DNA of 14,836 nucleotides from Enterobacteriaceae bacterium UBA2655 (GTDB lineage: Bacteria > Pseudomonadota > Gammaproteobacteria > Enterobacterales > Enterobacteriaceae): contig DENB01000063.1 of the NCBI GenBank assembly GCA_002359495.1, positions 1-14,836 of the forward strand. The letters run 5' to 3'. Both the position numbers and the translations under genes were made by a program. The notes beneath the pieces are model-generated. The model was not told the DNA's origin. It ran no database searches and saw nothing but the letters and a program-made list of their open reading frames with translations. Position 1 is the first letter of the stretch. Each line of letters opens with the position of its first letter. Positions 7,358-14,826 of the stretch are shown here, one piece after another.

Positions 7358-7369
7358 CTGACGGACCGC

Positions 7370-7396
7370 GGGGCGGCGGCAACGACACGCCGCCCC
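7370..7396 (+). terminator. GC-rich hairpin after the aldolase gene, no T-run
   Basis: GGGGCGGCG (7370-7378) pairs perfectly with CGCCGCCCC (7388-7396) across a 9-base loop, 12 bases after the dgaF stop. The bases after it (ATCAGGATG) contain no run of T, so it is not a standard intrinsic terminator. It may partly stop transcription or protect the 3' end of the metabolic transcript, leaving lower regulator expression. Confidence 0.5.
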
Positions 7397-7444
7397 ATCA
7401 GGATGAGCAGCGGACGCCCGGATACTATCTCTGCATGTTAACGT

Positions 7445-7480
7445 TTCCCGGCAGGCCGCCCGCTGCGGCCGGTCCGGGAA
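7445..7480 (+). promoter_or_regulatory. Stem-loop in the leader of the regulator gene
   Basis: TTCCCGG (7445-7451) pairs with CCGGGAA (7474-7480), and GGCCG (7454-7458) with CGGCC (7466-7470), leaving a 7-base loop and a small internal loop. It lies 50-80 bases before the regulator start. No T-run follows. It could be an RNA structure or, as DNA, a protein-binding dyad. Confidence 0.4.
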
Positions 7481-7491
7481 GAACCGTCCGG

Positions 7492-7503
7492 GATCGGCCG
7501 ATC
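7492..7503. repeat. Perfect 12-bp palindrome GATCGGCCGATC
   Basis: A perfect palindrome 24 bases before the regulator start codon, downstream of the larger stem-loop. The octamer GTCCGGGA also occurs twice nearby (7472-7479 and 7486-7493). The position would suit autoregulation, but such GC palindromes arise by chance in DNA of this composition. Confidence 0.35.
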
Positions 7504-7527
7504 ATTAACCGCAACAGGTAACGCAAC

Positions 7528-9438
7528 GTGAGATTTCCCAACCAACGCCTTGCGCAACTTTTTGACGCACTGCAAAACGAAACCCTGCCGCAGGATGAGC
7601 TGGCGCGCCGTTTTACCGTTTCAACCCGTACCGTACGCGCCGACATTACCGCGCTGAACGCGATACTGGCGGAACATGGCGCGCAGTTCGTGCTGAATCG
7701 CGGCGAAGGCTACCGACTGCGGATTGAAGATACGCGGCGCTTTCATCTGTTGCAGGCGCAAACGCCAGCGCAGCTGCGCGTTCCCCGCACCTCGCCGGAA
7801 CGGGTGCGCTATTTGCTGACGCGCTTTCTGACCTCGGCTTTTTCGCTCAAGCTGGAAGATCTGGCGGAGGAATGGTTCGTCAGCCGCGCCACGCTGCAAA
7901 GCGATATGGCCGAAGTGCGCGAGTGGCTTGGCCGCTATAATCTGGCGATCGAAACCAAACCGCGCTACGGCATGAAGCTGTTCGGCAGCGAATTGATGAT
8001 CCGCACGGCGCTGACCGACCTGCTCTGGCAGATCGATCAGGAAAACGCCGACAGCCCGCTGCTGACCATCGAAGCTTTGAATAGCGGCATTCTGCAAAGG
8101 CTGCAGCCGCTGTTGCAGCACTGTCTGGCCCAGCACAATATTCGCCTGAGCGATGAGGGCGAACGCTATTTGCGCCTCTATTGCGCGGTCGCCGTGCGGC
8201 GCATCAGCGAAGGCTATCCGCTTAACGATCCGGGGGAGGGCGAGGTCGACGCGGAGGTGCGCGAGGCGGCCCGGCAACTGGTCAGTCTGCTGCGTCCTCT
8301 AGTGGGCAAACCCATCTCCTCCGCTGAGGAGATCTGGCTGCGCGTCAATATTGCGGCGCGGCGAATTCAGGAGATCGCGCCCAGCGCCATCAACGCCGAT
8401 GATGCGGATGCGCTGGTGGATTACCTGCTCAGCTTCATCAATACGCATTACAACTACAATTTGCAGGAGGATGAGCAGCTGCGCGCCGATCTGCTCACCC
8501 ACATCAAAACCATGATCACCCGGGTGCGCTACCAGATCCATATCCCTAATCCGCTGCTGGCGAATATCAAACAGCACTATCCGATGGCCTATGACGTCAC
8601 GCTGGCCGCCGTGACCAGCTGGGGCAAATACAGCCCTTACGTCATCAGCGAAAGCGAAATCGGTTTTTTGGTGCTGCATATCGGCGTAGGGCTGGAACGC
8701 CACTATGACGTCGGCTATCAGCGCCATCCTCAGGTGCTGCTGGTCTGCGACAGCGGCAATTCCACGTTACGCATGATCGAAGCGATGCTGCGCCGCAAAT
8801 ATCCCCAGCTACAGGTCACGGCGCGGCTGTCGCAGCGCGACTACGAGGCGCGCGCGCGCATCGATGAAGATTTTGTTATCTCCACGACGCGACTGACAGA
8901 AAAAGAGAAGCCGGTCGTGGTGATGTCGCCGTTTCCTACCGACTTCCAGCTGGAGCAGCTCGGCAAGCTGATGCTGGTGGATCGCACGCGGCCCTATATG
9001 CTGGAGAAGTATTTCGACCAGCAGCATTTCCTGATTGTCGATCGGCCGATGACGCAATCACAGCTGTTCCGCCTGTTGTGCGATCGGCTGGAGAAAGAGG
9101 GCTACGTGGACGCCGATTTTTATCCCTCCGTCGAGGAGCGCGAGGCAATTATCAGCACCATGCTGGGCGAGGGGATTGCGCTGCCGCACTCGCTGGGACT
9201 GCTGGCAAGGAAAACGGTGGTCTACACGGTGCTGGCCCCGCAGGGGATTCCCTGGGGCGACGATACCGCCTATGTGATCTTCCTGCTGGCGATCAGTAAA
9301 AGCGAGTATGAAGAGGCGATGGCGATTTACGATCTGTTTGTCACTTTTATGCGCGAAAGAGCGATGATGCGGCTGCGTGACAGCAAGGACTTCGCCAGCT
9401 TCAAGGCGGTGGCGATGGATTGTCTGAGCCGTCTGTAA
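7528..9438 (+). CDS. BglG/MtlR-family PRD regulator with EIIB- and EIIA-like domains
   Basis: A 636-residue transcriptional regulator with the MtlR/ManR layout. Residues 1-65 form an HTH_11 domain (ELARRFTVSTRTVRADI), about 85-150 a second Mga-type HTH, 180-285 PRD1, 295-395 PRD2, 400-490 an EIIB-like domain with C407 (VCDSGNST), and 500-636 an EIIA2-like domain with H554 (IALPHSLG). With DNA-binding HTH domains it is a transcription activator rather than an RNA antiterminator. PRD2 keeps both histidines (H325, H384), but the matching PRD1 positions are Y218 and N274, so PRD1 probably is not phosphorylated. It starts at GTG 7528 with only a weak site (caggtaac); this keeps the complete HTH. 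It most likely senses PTS phosphorylation and controls the genes at 1828-7357. Co-directional, last in the cluster. Confidence 0.92.
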   Translation: MRFPNQRLAQLFDALQNETLPQDELARRFTVSTRTVRADITALNAILAEHGAQFVLNRGEGYRLRIEDTRRFHLLQAQTPAQLRVPRTSPERVRYLLTRFLTSAFSLKLEDLAEEWFVSRATLQSDMAEVREWLGRYNLAIETKPRYGMKLFGSELMIRTALTDLLWQIDQENADSPLLTIEALNSGILQRLQPLLQHCLAQHNIRLSDEGERYLRLYCAVAVRRISEGYPLNDPGEGEVDAEVREAARQLVSLLRPLVGKPISSAEEIWLRVNIAARRIQEIAPSAINADDADALVDYLLSFINTHYNYNLQEDEQLRADLLTHIKTMITRVRYQIHIPNPLLANIKQHYPMAYDVTLAAVTSWGKYSPYVISESEIGFLVLHIGVGLERHYDVGYQRHPQVLLVCDSGNSTLRMIEAMLRRKYPQLQVTARLSQRDYEARARIDEDFVISTTRLTEKEKPVVVMSPFPTDFQLEQLGKLMLVDRTRPYMLEKYFDQQHFLIVDRPMTQSQLFRLLCDRLEKEGYVDADFYPSVEEREAIISTMLGEGIALPHSLGLLARKTVVYTVLAPQGIPWGDDTAYVIFLLAISKSEYEEAMAIYDLFVTFMRERAMMRLRDSKDFASFKAVAMDCLSRL

Positions 9439-9443
9439 ACAAG

Positions 9444-9469
9444 GCGGGCCGGACGCCCGTCCGGCTCGC
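9444..9469. terminator. Hairpin between convergent regulator gene and yhaJ
   Basis: GCGGGCCGGAC (9444-9454) pairs with GTCCGGCTCGC (9459-9469) over 11 positions with one G-T wobble and a 4-base loop. Only a weak T-rich flank (TTGTTT on the minus strand) follows. It probably serves as a shared bidirectional terminator, better suited to yhaJ. Confidence 0.6.
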
Positions 9470-9478
9470 GGCTTCAGC

Positions 9479-10378
9479 TCAGGACTTTCTTGCCAGCAGG
9501 CGCGGGATCTCGCGCAGACACCAGGCTTTCGCCTCACCCATGCTGTCGCGACGCCAGGCCATGATAATGTCCACTTCATGGGTATATTCGGCGCTTACTA
9601 CGCGCAGGCGGCCTTCAGCGATATCTTTCTCCACCAGCGGATAAGGCATGGTGGCGACCCCAAGGCCGTCAAGCAGCGCCAGGCGCTTGTCGTGCATCGA
9701 ACTTACCGTCAGGCGCTGTTGCTTATCCAGCAGCTGAACCGTCAGAACCGGGCGTTCGCGGGCGGTATCGGCGACGGCGATGCCGCGATATTTCACCCGC
9801 GTCACTTCCGACAGCGGCTCCGGTTCGTTATGGATCGGATGATCCGGGCTGGCGACGTAAACGCTCATCATGCTGTAAAGCTTGCGCGTATTGATTTCGG
9901 TCGAGGCGCGAAAGTGCATATCGGGGGCGATGACGATATCCGCGCGTCCCTGCTCCAGCCGCTCCCAGGCGCCCGCCAGCACTTCCGTCGCCAGAGAGAT
10001 CTGCGTATTAGCCTTTTCCGCCAGCTTCTCCACCAGCGGGAAAAGCCGCTGGGTCGGCACCAGCGCTTCGACCACGATAGTTAAATGCGTTTCCCAACCG
10101 CGCGCCAGCGCTTCGGCATCGGTGGTCAACTTGTCCGCCGCCTCCAGCAGAACGCGCCCGCGCTCCAGCAGCATGCGGCCGACGTTGGTGAACTTGGTGC
10201 GGTGGCCGGAACGGTCGAACAGCACGACGTCCAGTTCTTCCTCCAGTTTTTGCATCGTATAGCTGAGCGCGGAAGGCACGCGGCCCAGCTCATCGGCCGC
10301 GGCGGCAAAGCTGCCGCGTCGATCGATGGCGTCCATTACACGTAGGGCTTCGAGGGTTAAAGCGCGCTCTTTTGCCAT
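9479..10378 (-). CDS. yhaJ: LysR-family regulator YhaJ
   Basis: A 299-residue LysR-type transcription factor nearly identical to E. coli YhaJ over the N-terminal 95 residues (MAKERALTLEALRVMDAIDR at the start). The winged HTH is at about residues 8-65 (GSFAAAADELGRVPSALSY), followed by the linker helix and a two-lobe effector domain to residue 295. E. coli YhaJ responds to 2,4-dinitrotoluene breakdown products through yqjF and influences type III secretion in pathogenic strains; its natural ligand is unsettled. It is divergent from yhaK with a 132-base gap, the arrangement typical of LysR regulators and their target. The same pair is adjacent in E. coli. The ATG at 10378 matches the E. coli start exactly. 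Confidence 0.96.
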   Translation of the reverse strand: MAKERALTLEALRVMDAIDRRGSFAAAADELGRVPSALSYTMQKLEEELDVVLFDRSGHRTKFTNVGRMLLERGRVLLEAADKLTTDAEALARGWETHLTIVVEALVPTQRLFPLVEKLAEKANTQISLATEVLAGAWERLEQGRADIVIAPDMHFRASTEINTRKLYSMMSVYVASPDHPIHNEPEPLSEVTRVKYRGIAVADTARERPVLTVQLLDKQQRLTVSSMHDKRLALLDGLGVATMPYPLVEKDIAEGRLRVVSAEYTHEVDIIMAWRRDSMGEAKAWCLREIPRLLARKS

Positions 10379-10416
10379 GCGATTTCTCTTTCAGGAAATT
10401 TGAACATTCCCGGCAG

Positions 10417-10433
10417 ATTAACTGGCTAACAAT
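10417..10433. promoter_or_regulatory. LysR box (ATT-N11-AAT) between yhaJ and yhaK
   Basis: ATT (10417-10419), 11 bases, AAT (10431-10433) is a symmetrical T-N11-A element as used by LysR proteins. It lies 39 bases before yhaJ and about 50 bases before the probable yhaK transcript start. YhaJ is the obvious candidate to bind it. Not verified against known YhaJ sites. Confidence 0.42.
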
Positions 10434-10462
10434 CCGGCGTCCAGCTCTTTACCATTAATCCC

Positions 10463-10468
10463 TATAAG
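10463..10468 (+). promoter_or_regulatory. Candidate -10 element of yhaK
   Basis: TATAAG matches five of six -10 positions. No -35 hexamer is found at 16-18 bases upstream, which fits a promoter activated from the LysR box at 10417-10433. It would give a 5' leader of about 35 bases. Confidence 0.35.
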
Positions 10469-10510
10469 ACTGCGGCCGAAGTCAGCCGTCAGCTATTCGG
10501 AGGTAAAGCA

Positions 10511-11215
10511 ATGATTACGACACGCAGCGTGCAGGCGTGCGGCCAGGCCGATTTCGGCTGGCTGCAGGCACGTTACAGCTTCTCTTTTGGCCACTATTTC
10601 GATCCTGAACTGATGGGATATGCCTCTTTACGCGTCCTGAACCAGGAAGTGCTGGCACCGGGCGCGGCGTTTCAACCGCGCGCCTATCCGAACGTTGATA
10701 TCCTGAACATCATTTTGCAGGGCGAAGCGGAATACCGCGACAGCGAAGGGAATCATGTGACCGCCCGCAGCGGCGAAGCGTTGCTGCTGTCGACCCGGCA
10801 GGGGGTCAGCTACAGCGAAATTAACCTCAGCAAGGATCGTCCGCTGACCCGAATGCAGCTCTGGCTGTCGGCCTGTCCGGCGCAGGAAAATCCGCTGCTG
10901 CAAAAGGTTGCGCTGCCGGAGAGCCAGCCCAGCCTGCTGCTGGCGTCGCCTGACGGCGCGCAGGGCAGTCTGCAGCTGCGTCAGCAGGTCTGGATCCATC
11001 AGGTGACATTAGCGCCGGGCGAAGGTCATACGCTGGCGTTAAGAGGGCCGCGCGCCTATCTGCAATCGATTCATGGTTCGCTGGTGGCGACCGGCAACAG
11101 CGATCATCAGGAGAAGCTGGGCTGCGGCGACGGCGCGTTTCTTAAAGACGAACAGCAGGTGCGGCTGGCAGCGAAAACGCCGCTGCGAGCGCTGGTGGTG
11201 GATATACCGGTTTAA
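10511..11215 (+). CDS. yhaK: Pirin-like bicupin protein YhaK
   Basis: A 234-residue cytosolic protein matching E. coli YhaK (233 residues) over its full length, for example GQADFGWLQARYSFSFGHYF near residue 11 and ASLRVLNQEVLAPGAAFQPR from about 37. It is a pirin-family bicupin: the first cupin covers about residues 20-130 and the second about 145-230. E. coli YhaK has been proposed to respond to oxidative or nitrosative stress; no enzyme activity is settled. It has a strong CGGAGGTAA ribosome site and is the only gene in its unit, ending in a bidirectional terminator. Regulation by the divergent YhaJ is inferred from layout. Confidence 0.96.
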   Translation: MITTRSVQACGQADFGWLQARYSFSFGHYFDPELMGYASLRVLNQEVLAPGAAFQPRAYPNVDILNIILQGEAEYRDSEGNHVTARSGEALLLSTRQGVSYSEINLSKDRPLTRMQLWLSACPAQENPLLQKVALPESQPSLLLASPDGAQGSLQLRQQVWIHQVTLAPGEGHTLALRGPRAYLQSIHGSLVATGNSDHQEKLGCGDGAFLKDEQQVRLAAKTPLRALVVDIPV

Positions 11216-11239
11216 AAAAGGGCGGCTCAGGCCGCCCTT
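11214..11239. terminator. Bidirectional terminator between yhaK and dolP
   Basis: AAGGGCGGC (11218-11226) pairs with GCCGCCCTT (11231-11239) around TCAG. On the minus strand it is followed by a run of six T (11214-11219), which makes it a strong end for the lpoA-yraN-diaA-dolP unit; on the plus strand the T-tract is broken (CGCATTTATTT). The A-run overlaps the last bases of the yhaK stop. Confidence 0.9.
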
Positions 11240-11244
11240 CGCAT

Positions 11245-11817
11245 TTATTTCAGAATGGTAAAGGCGGTAGTGACATGCTTAACGCCGCTGACCCGGCTGG
11301 CGATATCCGCCGCCGCCTGCGCTTCCTGCGGCGTCACCAGCCCCAGCAGGAACACCTCGCCGTTTTCCGTCGTCACCTTCACGTTAGAGGATTTAACCTG
11401 ATCGCTGCCTAACAGCTGCGAGCGAATTTTGGTGGTGATCCAGGTGTCGGAAGAGGAGGTGCCGAGGCTCACTTTCGCCCCGGTGCGGATTTCGTTATAG
11501 ACTTCGGTGGCGCCGTCCACGCCGACCGCGATCTGTTTAGCCCGGCTGGCGACATCGCTGCTCGGCGCCTGTCCGGTCAGCAGAACTTTGCCCTGATAGG
11601 CGGTCGCTACAATGTGCGCATCGTTTTTGATCTGCTGATCTTTCGCCAGCGCGTTGCTGACGCGCAGCTCTAACGTGCCGTCGTCGACCTGAGTGCCGAC
11701 CGTGCGCGGATCCGTTGCGGTTTTGGTCGCAACCGCGGCGCTGCCGACAACCACTGCGGCACAGCCCTGCAACATCAGCACAGCGAAAACGCAGGCTATC
11801 GCGTTCAATGCTTTCAT
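11245..11817 (-). CDS. dolP: Outer-membrane lipoprotein DolP (YraP)
   Basis: A 190-residue lipoprotein, almost the same length as E. coli DolP (191). The signal peptide ends in the lipobox LQGC, with C19 as the lipidated residue; residue 20 is Ala, so sorting to the outer membrane is expected. Two BON domains follow, at about residues 45-112 (VDDGTLELRVSNAL onward) and 118-188 (DTWITTKIRSQLLGSDQVKSS). DolP binds anionic lipid at division sites and supports outer-membrane integrity and BAM function. AAGGAG lies 6 bases before the ATG, and the gene starts 16 bases after diaA. In E. coli it also has its own sigma-E promoter; I could not identify one here with confidence. Confidence 0.96.
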   Translation of the reverse strand: MKALNAIACVFAVLMLQGCAAVVVGSAAVATKTATDPRTVGTQVDDGTLELRVSNALAKDQQIKNDAHIVATAYQGKVLLTGQAPSSDVASRAKQIAVGVDGATEVYNEIRTGAKVSLGTSSSDTWITTKIRSQLLGSDQVKSSNVKVTTENGEVFLLGLVTPQEAQAAADIASRVSGVKHVTTAFTILK

Positions 11818-11833
11818 TTATGCTCCTTCAGCG

Positions 11834-12421
11834 TTATTCCTGGTGGGGAAACAAAGTGTTATCGATCAGATCGCACAGGCAATTCAGCGTCAGCATATGC
11901 ATTTCATGAATGCGCGCGCTGCGGTGCGAGGGGATTCTGATCTCGACATCGTGCGGGCCTAACAATCCGGCAAGCTCGCCGCCGTCATGGCCCGTGAGGG
12001 CGACGATAGTCATGTCGCGCGTGACGGCGGCCTCAACCGCTTTGATAATGTCGCGCGTATTGCCTCGGGTGGAGATCGCCAGCAGCACATCGCCCGCCTG
12101 CCCGATGGCGCGTACCTGTTTGGCGTAGATTTCGTCATGCAGACGATCGTTGCTGATGGCCGTCAGCATCACGTTGTCGGCGCTGAGCGCCAGCGCGGGC
12201 AGGCTGGGTCGTTCGGTTTCGAAGCGGTTGATCATGCTGGCGGCGAAATGCTGCGCGTTGGCGGCCGAAGCGCCGTTGCCGCAGCTGAGGATTTTGTTGC
12301 CGTTCAGCAACGACTGCACCAGCGTCATCGCGGCGCGCGAAATAGCGTCAGGCAGCGCTTCCGCCGCCGCAATCTGCGTCTGAATACTCTCTGTAAACCA
12401 TGCTTTTATTCTGTCCTGCAC
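11834..12421 (-). CDS. diaA: DnaA initiator-associating protein DiaA
   Basis: A 195-residue SIS-domain protein related to phosphoheptose isomerase GmhA. DiaA forms a tetramer that binds several DnaA molecules and promotes timely initiation at oriC. The phosphosugar-binding loop [12 protein letters not shown] is at residues 48-59 and a second SIS motif, STRGNT, at 117-122. L190 and F191 near the C-terminus match the E. coli residues implicated in DnaA binding. The start is GTG at 12421 after AGGTGG and gives the same N-terminus as E. coli (MQxRIKA). The sequence is far closer to DiaA than to GmhA, and the neighbours yraN and dolP are those of E. coli diaA. Confidence 0.97.
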   Translation of the reverse strand: MQDRIKAWFTESIQTQIAAAEALPDAISRAAMTLVQSLLNGNKILSCGNGASAANAQHFAASMINRFETERPSLPALALSADNVMLTAISNDRLHDEIYAKQVRAIGQAGDVLLAISTRGNTRDIIKAVEAAVTRDMTIVALTGHDGGELAGLLGPHDVEIRIPSHRSARIHEMHMLTLNCLCDLIDNTLFPHQE

Positions 12422-12435
12422 ACTACCACCTGGTT

Positions 12436-12831
12436 CTAAACGTCTGCATTAAAGGCATCGGGCAGCCACTCCAGTTGTTCACCGGTAATGGCGATGATGT
12501 CAAAACGGCAGTTCACCGTATCGAAACTGCCGCCGCGCGACATCAGCCAGAGCGCGGCTGCGCGCAGTAATTTTTGCTGTTTTCGCCGCGTCACGCTGGC
12601 GAGCGCGCCGCCATAGCGCGCGTCGCGGCGATAGCGAACCTCGACAAAGACCCAGCAGTCGCCGTCGCGCATAATCAGGTCAAGCTCGCCGCCGCGAAAA
12701 CGTACGTTGGCGGCCACCCATTTCAGGCCGGCCCGCTCAAGGTAGCGGCGGGCGCGTAGCTCCTGTTCAGCGCCTGTCTGCTGCCGGCTCAGGGCGCCGC
12801 GATGATTTGTCCCTTTTGATACTGGTTCCAT
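12436..12831 (-). CDS. yraN: UPF0102 family protein YraN
   Basis: A 131-residue protein with the fold of a PD-(D/E)xK nuclease. The active-site pattern shows E49 and D51 (RGGELDLI) and E64-V65-R66 (FVEVRYRR), where arginine takes the place of the usual lysine, as is common in YraN. Related Holliday-junction-resolvase-like proteins suggest DNA binding, but no activity is established. I chose ATG 12831 because AGGAA sits 6 bases upstream and the product then equals E. coli YraN in length; a TTG further upstream at 12855 would add 8 residues but has no such site. The start lies inside lpoA (43-base overlap), indicating coupling. diaA begins 14 bases after the stop. Confidence 0.93.
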   Translation of the reverse strand: MEPVSKGTNHRGALSRQQTGAEQELRARRYLERAGLKWVAANVRFRGGELDLIMRDGDCWVFVEVRYRRDARYGGALASVTRRKQQKLLRAAALWLMSRGGSFDTVNCRFDIIAITGEQLEWLPDAFNADV

Positions 12832-14786
12832 GCCAACTTCCTGTTGATCACGCAATCCTGATTCGCGCTTAGCTTGCCGGTATTGCCGTCGATGGCGAAG
12901 CCTGGCGTCTGGCGCATCTGATTAAAGTGATTCGCCAGCGTCCAGGCGTCAATGCCCATCGCGTAGAGGCGAACCAGCGAATAATCGTTGTTAAAGCTTC
13001 TTGCCGCCTGCTGCATCAGGGCCGGATCGGCGCCGGAAAGCAACGGAATATCGCTGAACTGCAGACCATCCATCTCAAGGCGGAAGTCCGGGCCGGCGCC
13101 AGCCTGGTAGCTGCGCGAGCTGGCATAGAGTGCGATGTTGCTGCGGCTGCCGGTGCGCATGGTAATCATCGGCTTGATCAGCTGCAGTTCATCCTGCGTT
13201 GAGACGATATAGACCGCGTCCGGGTTGCCTTGCGGCGCGTCAGGCGTCGGCATGCTCTCCTGAGGCGCCGGGATCGTCAGCCCGGCGATAGCGATGCCCT
13301 GCGGCTGCGTCGGCTCCACCGTAAGCGGCGTGCCGCTCAGCGCGATGCCTGCGCCGCTGTTGATGCCCTGCTTCAGCTCGGCGACCGAGCCAAATTTCTG
13401 TTGCAGCACCGTCGCGCCGCCCAGCGTCTGCCACTCCTGCGCGAAAGCCTTGCTGACGCGATCGCCCAGCGAGCTGCGCGGCACCAGCAGCAGCGGCTGG
13501 CGTTTGCCCTGATCCCAGATATGGTGCGCGGCGTCGCGCGCCTCGTCTTCAGGAGAAAGCGCAAAATAGCAAAGATTCGGAAGGTTCTGGATCTGCTCCG
13601 GCTCGTTGAGCGCCAGCACGTTAAGCGGCGTTTGGCTGCTCGCGACCTGCTCGACGTTGCTTTTCAGCAGCGGACCGACCACCAGCGTGGCGCCGTCCTG
13701 CTGCGCCTGCTGCAGCACCTGCTGGATCGGCTGCGAGCTGGTATCGTAAACCCTGATCTGCGCCGTCACGGCCGGCGCGGCGGCAGCCTGAGTCGGCTGC
13801 GTTTCCGGCTGCGCGGCGTCCGGGTTCGCCTCGCCAGCATTGGCTGTCGCCGTTGCGTCGCCTGCGTCGGTGGAGGAATGATCCGCCGATGGCGCGGCAT
13901 CGACGGGCTGCGACGCCGGGTTCAGCGCGCCGTTTTTCGCGTCGTTAAAACCGCGCTGGATGGCGCTGGCGAAAACCTGCGCCTGTCCGCTGGTCGGCAA
14001 CAGCAGCGCAATGGTGCTGGTCGAAGCCTGAGTAAAGTTCTGCACCTGGCTGAGCGCGGTCGGCAGCGATTTCGCGGCGGGATTTTGCGGGTAGCGCGTC
14101 TGCCAGTCTTTCAGCGCCGCTTTCAGCGCTTCCGGCGCGCCGCTGTTGGCGCGGTAAACGCCCAGCAGATCGAGCCAGCCCTGCAGCGTATTTTCATTGG
14201 CGTTGATCACCAGATTGTTGGCCTGATCCTGCGGCATTTGCAGCAGCGCCTGCCAGGTCGCATCGATATTCTTCTGACGATCGTCGCCCTGCAGCAGCGG
14301 CTCCTGAGCGATATAGGCGCGCAGCAGCGGCAGCGAAGGACGGCTCTGCATCGCCGCGATTTGCAGCGCGTAGTAGCGCGCCAGCTGATCTTTCGACAAC
14401 GCGCCGGCATCCACCTGACCCAGCAGCTGTTGAGCGCCGTTAAAATCCTGATTGCTCAGACGCAGCTGCGCGTTCAGCAATCGCAGCTCCTGCTGTTGGG
14501 TCGTGGAGAGTTGCTGCGGCAGCTGGCCGATCTGCTGGCTGGCCTGCGAGTACTTTCCTTCCTTCATCAGGGCACGGATAGCAAGTAATTGCCAGTCGGT
14601 CTTGCTATCATCGCTGCTTTGCTGCGCCTGCTGCAGATAATAGTCGGACGTGCCGGTGGCGGGTCCCTGAATGTTCACGTTTGAAGTTTGTGGTCCCTGA
14701 CCGGTACAGGCGGCTAAAATCAGCCCGGCGAGAAGAACAGGGACGAAGCGTCCTGCTTTATGACGAACAAAATTTGAAGGAAGCAT
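12789..14786 (-). CDS. lpoA: Penicillin-binding protein activator LpoA
   Basis: A 665-residue outer-membrane lipoprotein (E. coli LpoA: 678) that reaches through the periplasm to PBP1A and stimulates its peptidoglycan transpeptidase. The signal peptide ends in LAAC with lipidated C27. Residues 28-250 are a helical TPR-like domain with many Gln/Leu repeats, and about 256-665 are the periplasmic-binding-protein-like domain that contacts PBP1A ([13 protein letters not shown], later [14 protein letters not shown]). Between them, residues 287-340 form an Ala/Pro/Thr/Asp-rich flexible insert, present in variable form in E. coli too. It is the first gene of the lpoA-yraN-diaA-dolP run. The weak ctgga site precedes the ATG; the start keeps the full signal peptide. 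Confidence 0.97.
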   Translation of the reverse strand: MLPSNFVRHKAGRFVPVLLAGLILAACTGQGPQTSNVNIQGPATGTSDYYLQQAQQSSDDSKTDWQLLAIRALMKEGKYSQASQQIGQLPQQLSTTQQQELRLLNAQLRLSNQDFNGAQQLLGQVDAGALSKDQLARYYALQIAAMQSRPSLPLLRAYIAQEPLLQGDDRQKNIDATWQALLQMPQDQANNLVINANENTLQGWLDLLGVYRANSGAPEALKAALKDWQTRYPQNPAAKSLPTALSQVQNFTQASTSTIALLLPTSGQAQVFASAIQRGFNDAKNGALNPASQPVDAAPSADHSSTDAGDATATANAGEANPDAAQPETQPTQAAAAPAVTAQIRVYDTSSQPIQQVLQQAQQDGATLVVGPLLKSNVEQVASSQTPLNVLALNEPEQIQNLPNLCYFALSPEDEARDAAHHIWDQGKRQPLLLVPRSSLGDRVSKAFAQEWQTLGGATVLQQKFGSVAELKQGINSGAGIALSGTPLTVEPTQPQGIAIAGLTIPAPQESMPTPDAPQGNPDAVYIVSTQDELQLIKPMITMRTGSRSNIALYASSRSYQAGAGPDFRLEMDGLQFSDIPLLSGADPALMQQAARSFNNDYSLVRLYAMGIDAWTLANHFNQMRQTPGFAIDGNTGKLSANQDCVINRKLAWNQYQKGQIIAAP
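12838..12842 (-). promoter_or_regulatory. Ribosome binding site that fixes the yraN start
   Basis: AGGAA on the minus strand, 6 bases before ATG 12831 and within the end of lpoA. It favours this ATG over the TTG at 12855. Confidence 0.6.
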
Positions 14787-14820
14787 ACTGTATCCAGTGA
14801 TGTTTTTTTCAAGATGCTCA

Positions 14821-14826
14821 ATATTA
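14821..14826 (-). promoter_or_regulatory. Possible -10 element upstream of lpoA
   Basis: TAATAT on the minus strand, 34 bases before the lpoA ATG, matches four of six -10 positions. Its -35 would fall outside the window, so it cannot be confirmed. In E. coli the divergent gene beyond is rsmI; its start is not visible here. Confidence 0.25.

Noticed and set aside
11818..11950. Sigma-E promoter for dolP within diaA
   Set aside because: Known in E. coli, but I could not find GGAACTT and TCTRA-like elements at proper spacing by eye.
12832..12855. TTG start adding eight residues to YraN
   Set aside because: ATG 12831 has a ribosome site and gives the family's usual length.
13230..14588. Plus-strand open frame of 452 codons inside lpoA
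   Set aside because: Antisense shadow created by GC-rich codons; extremely Arg/Leu-rich product, and lpoA on the other strand is unmistakable.
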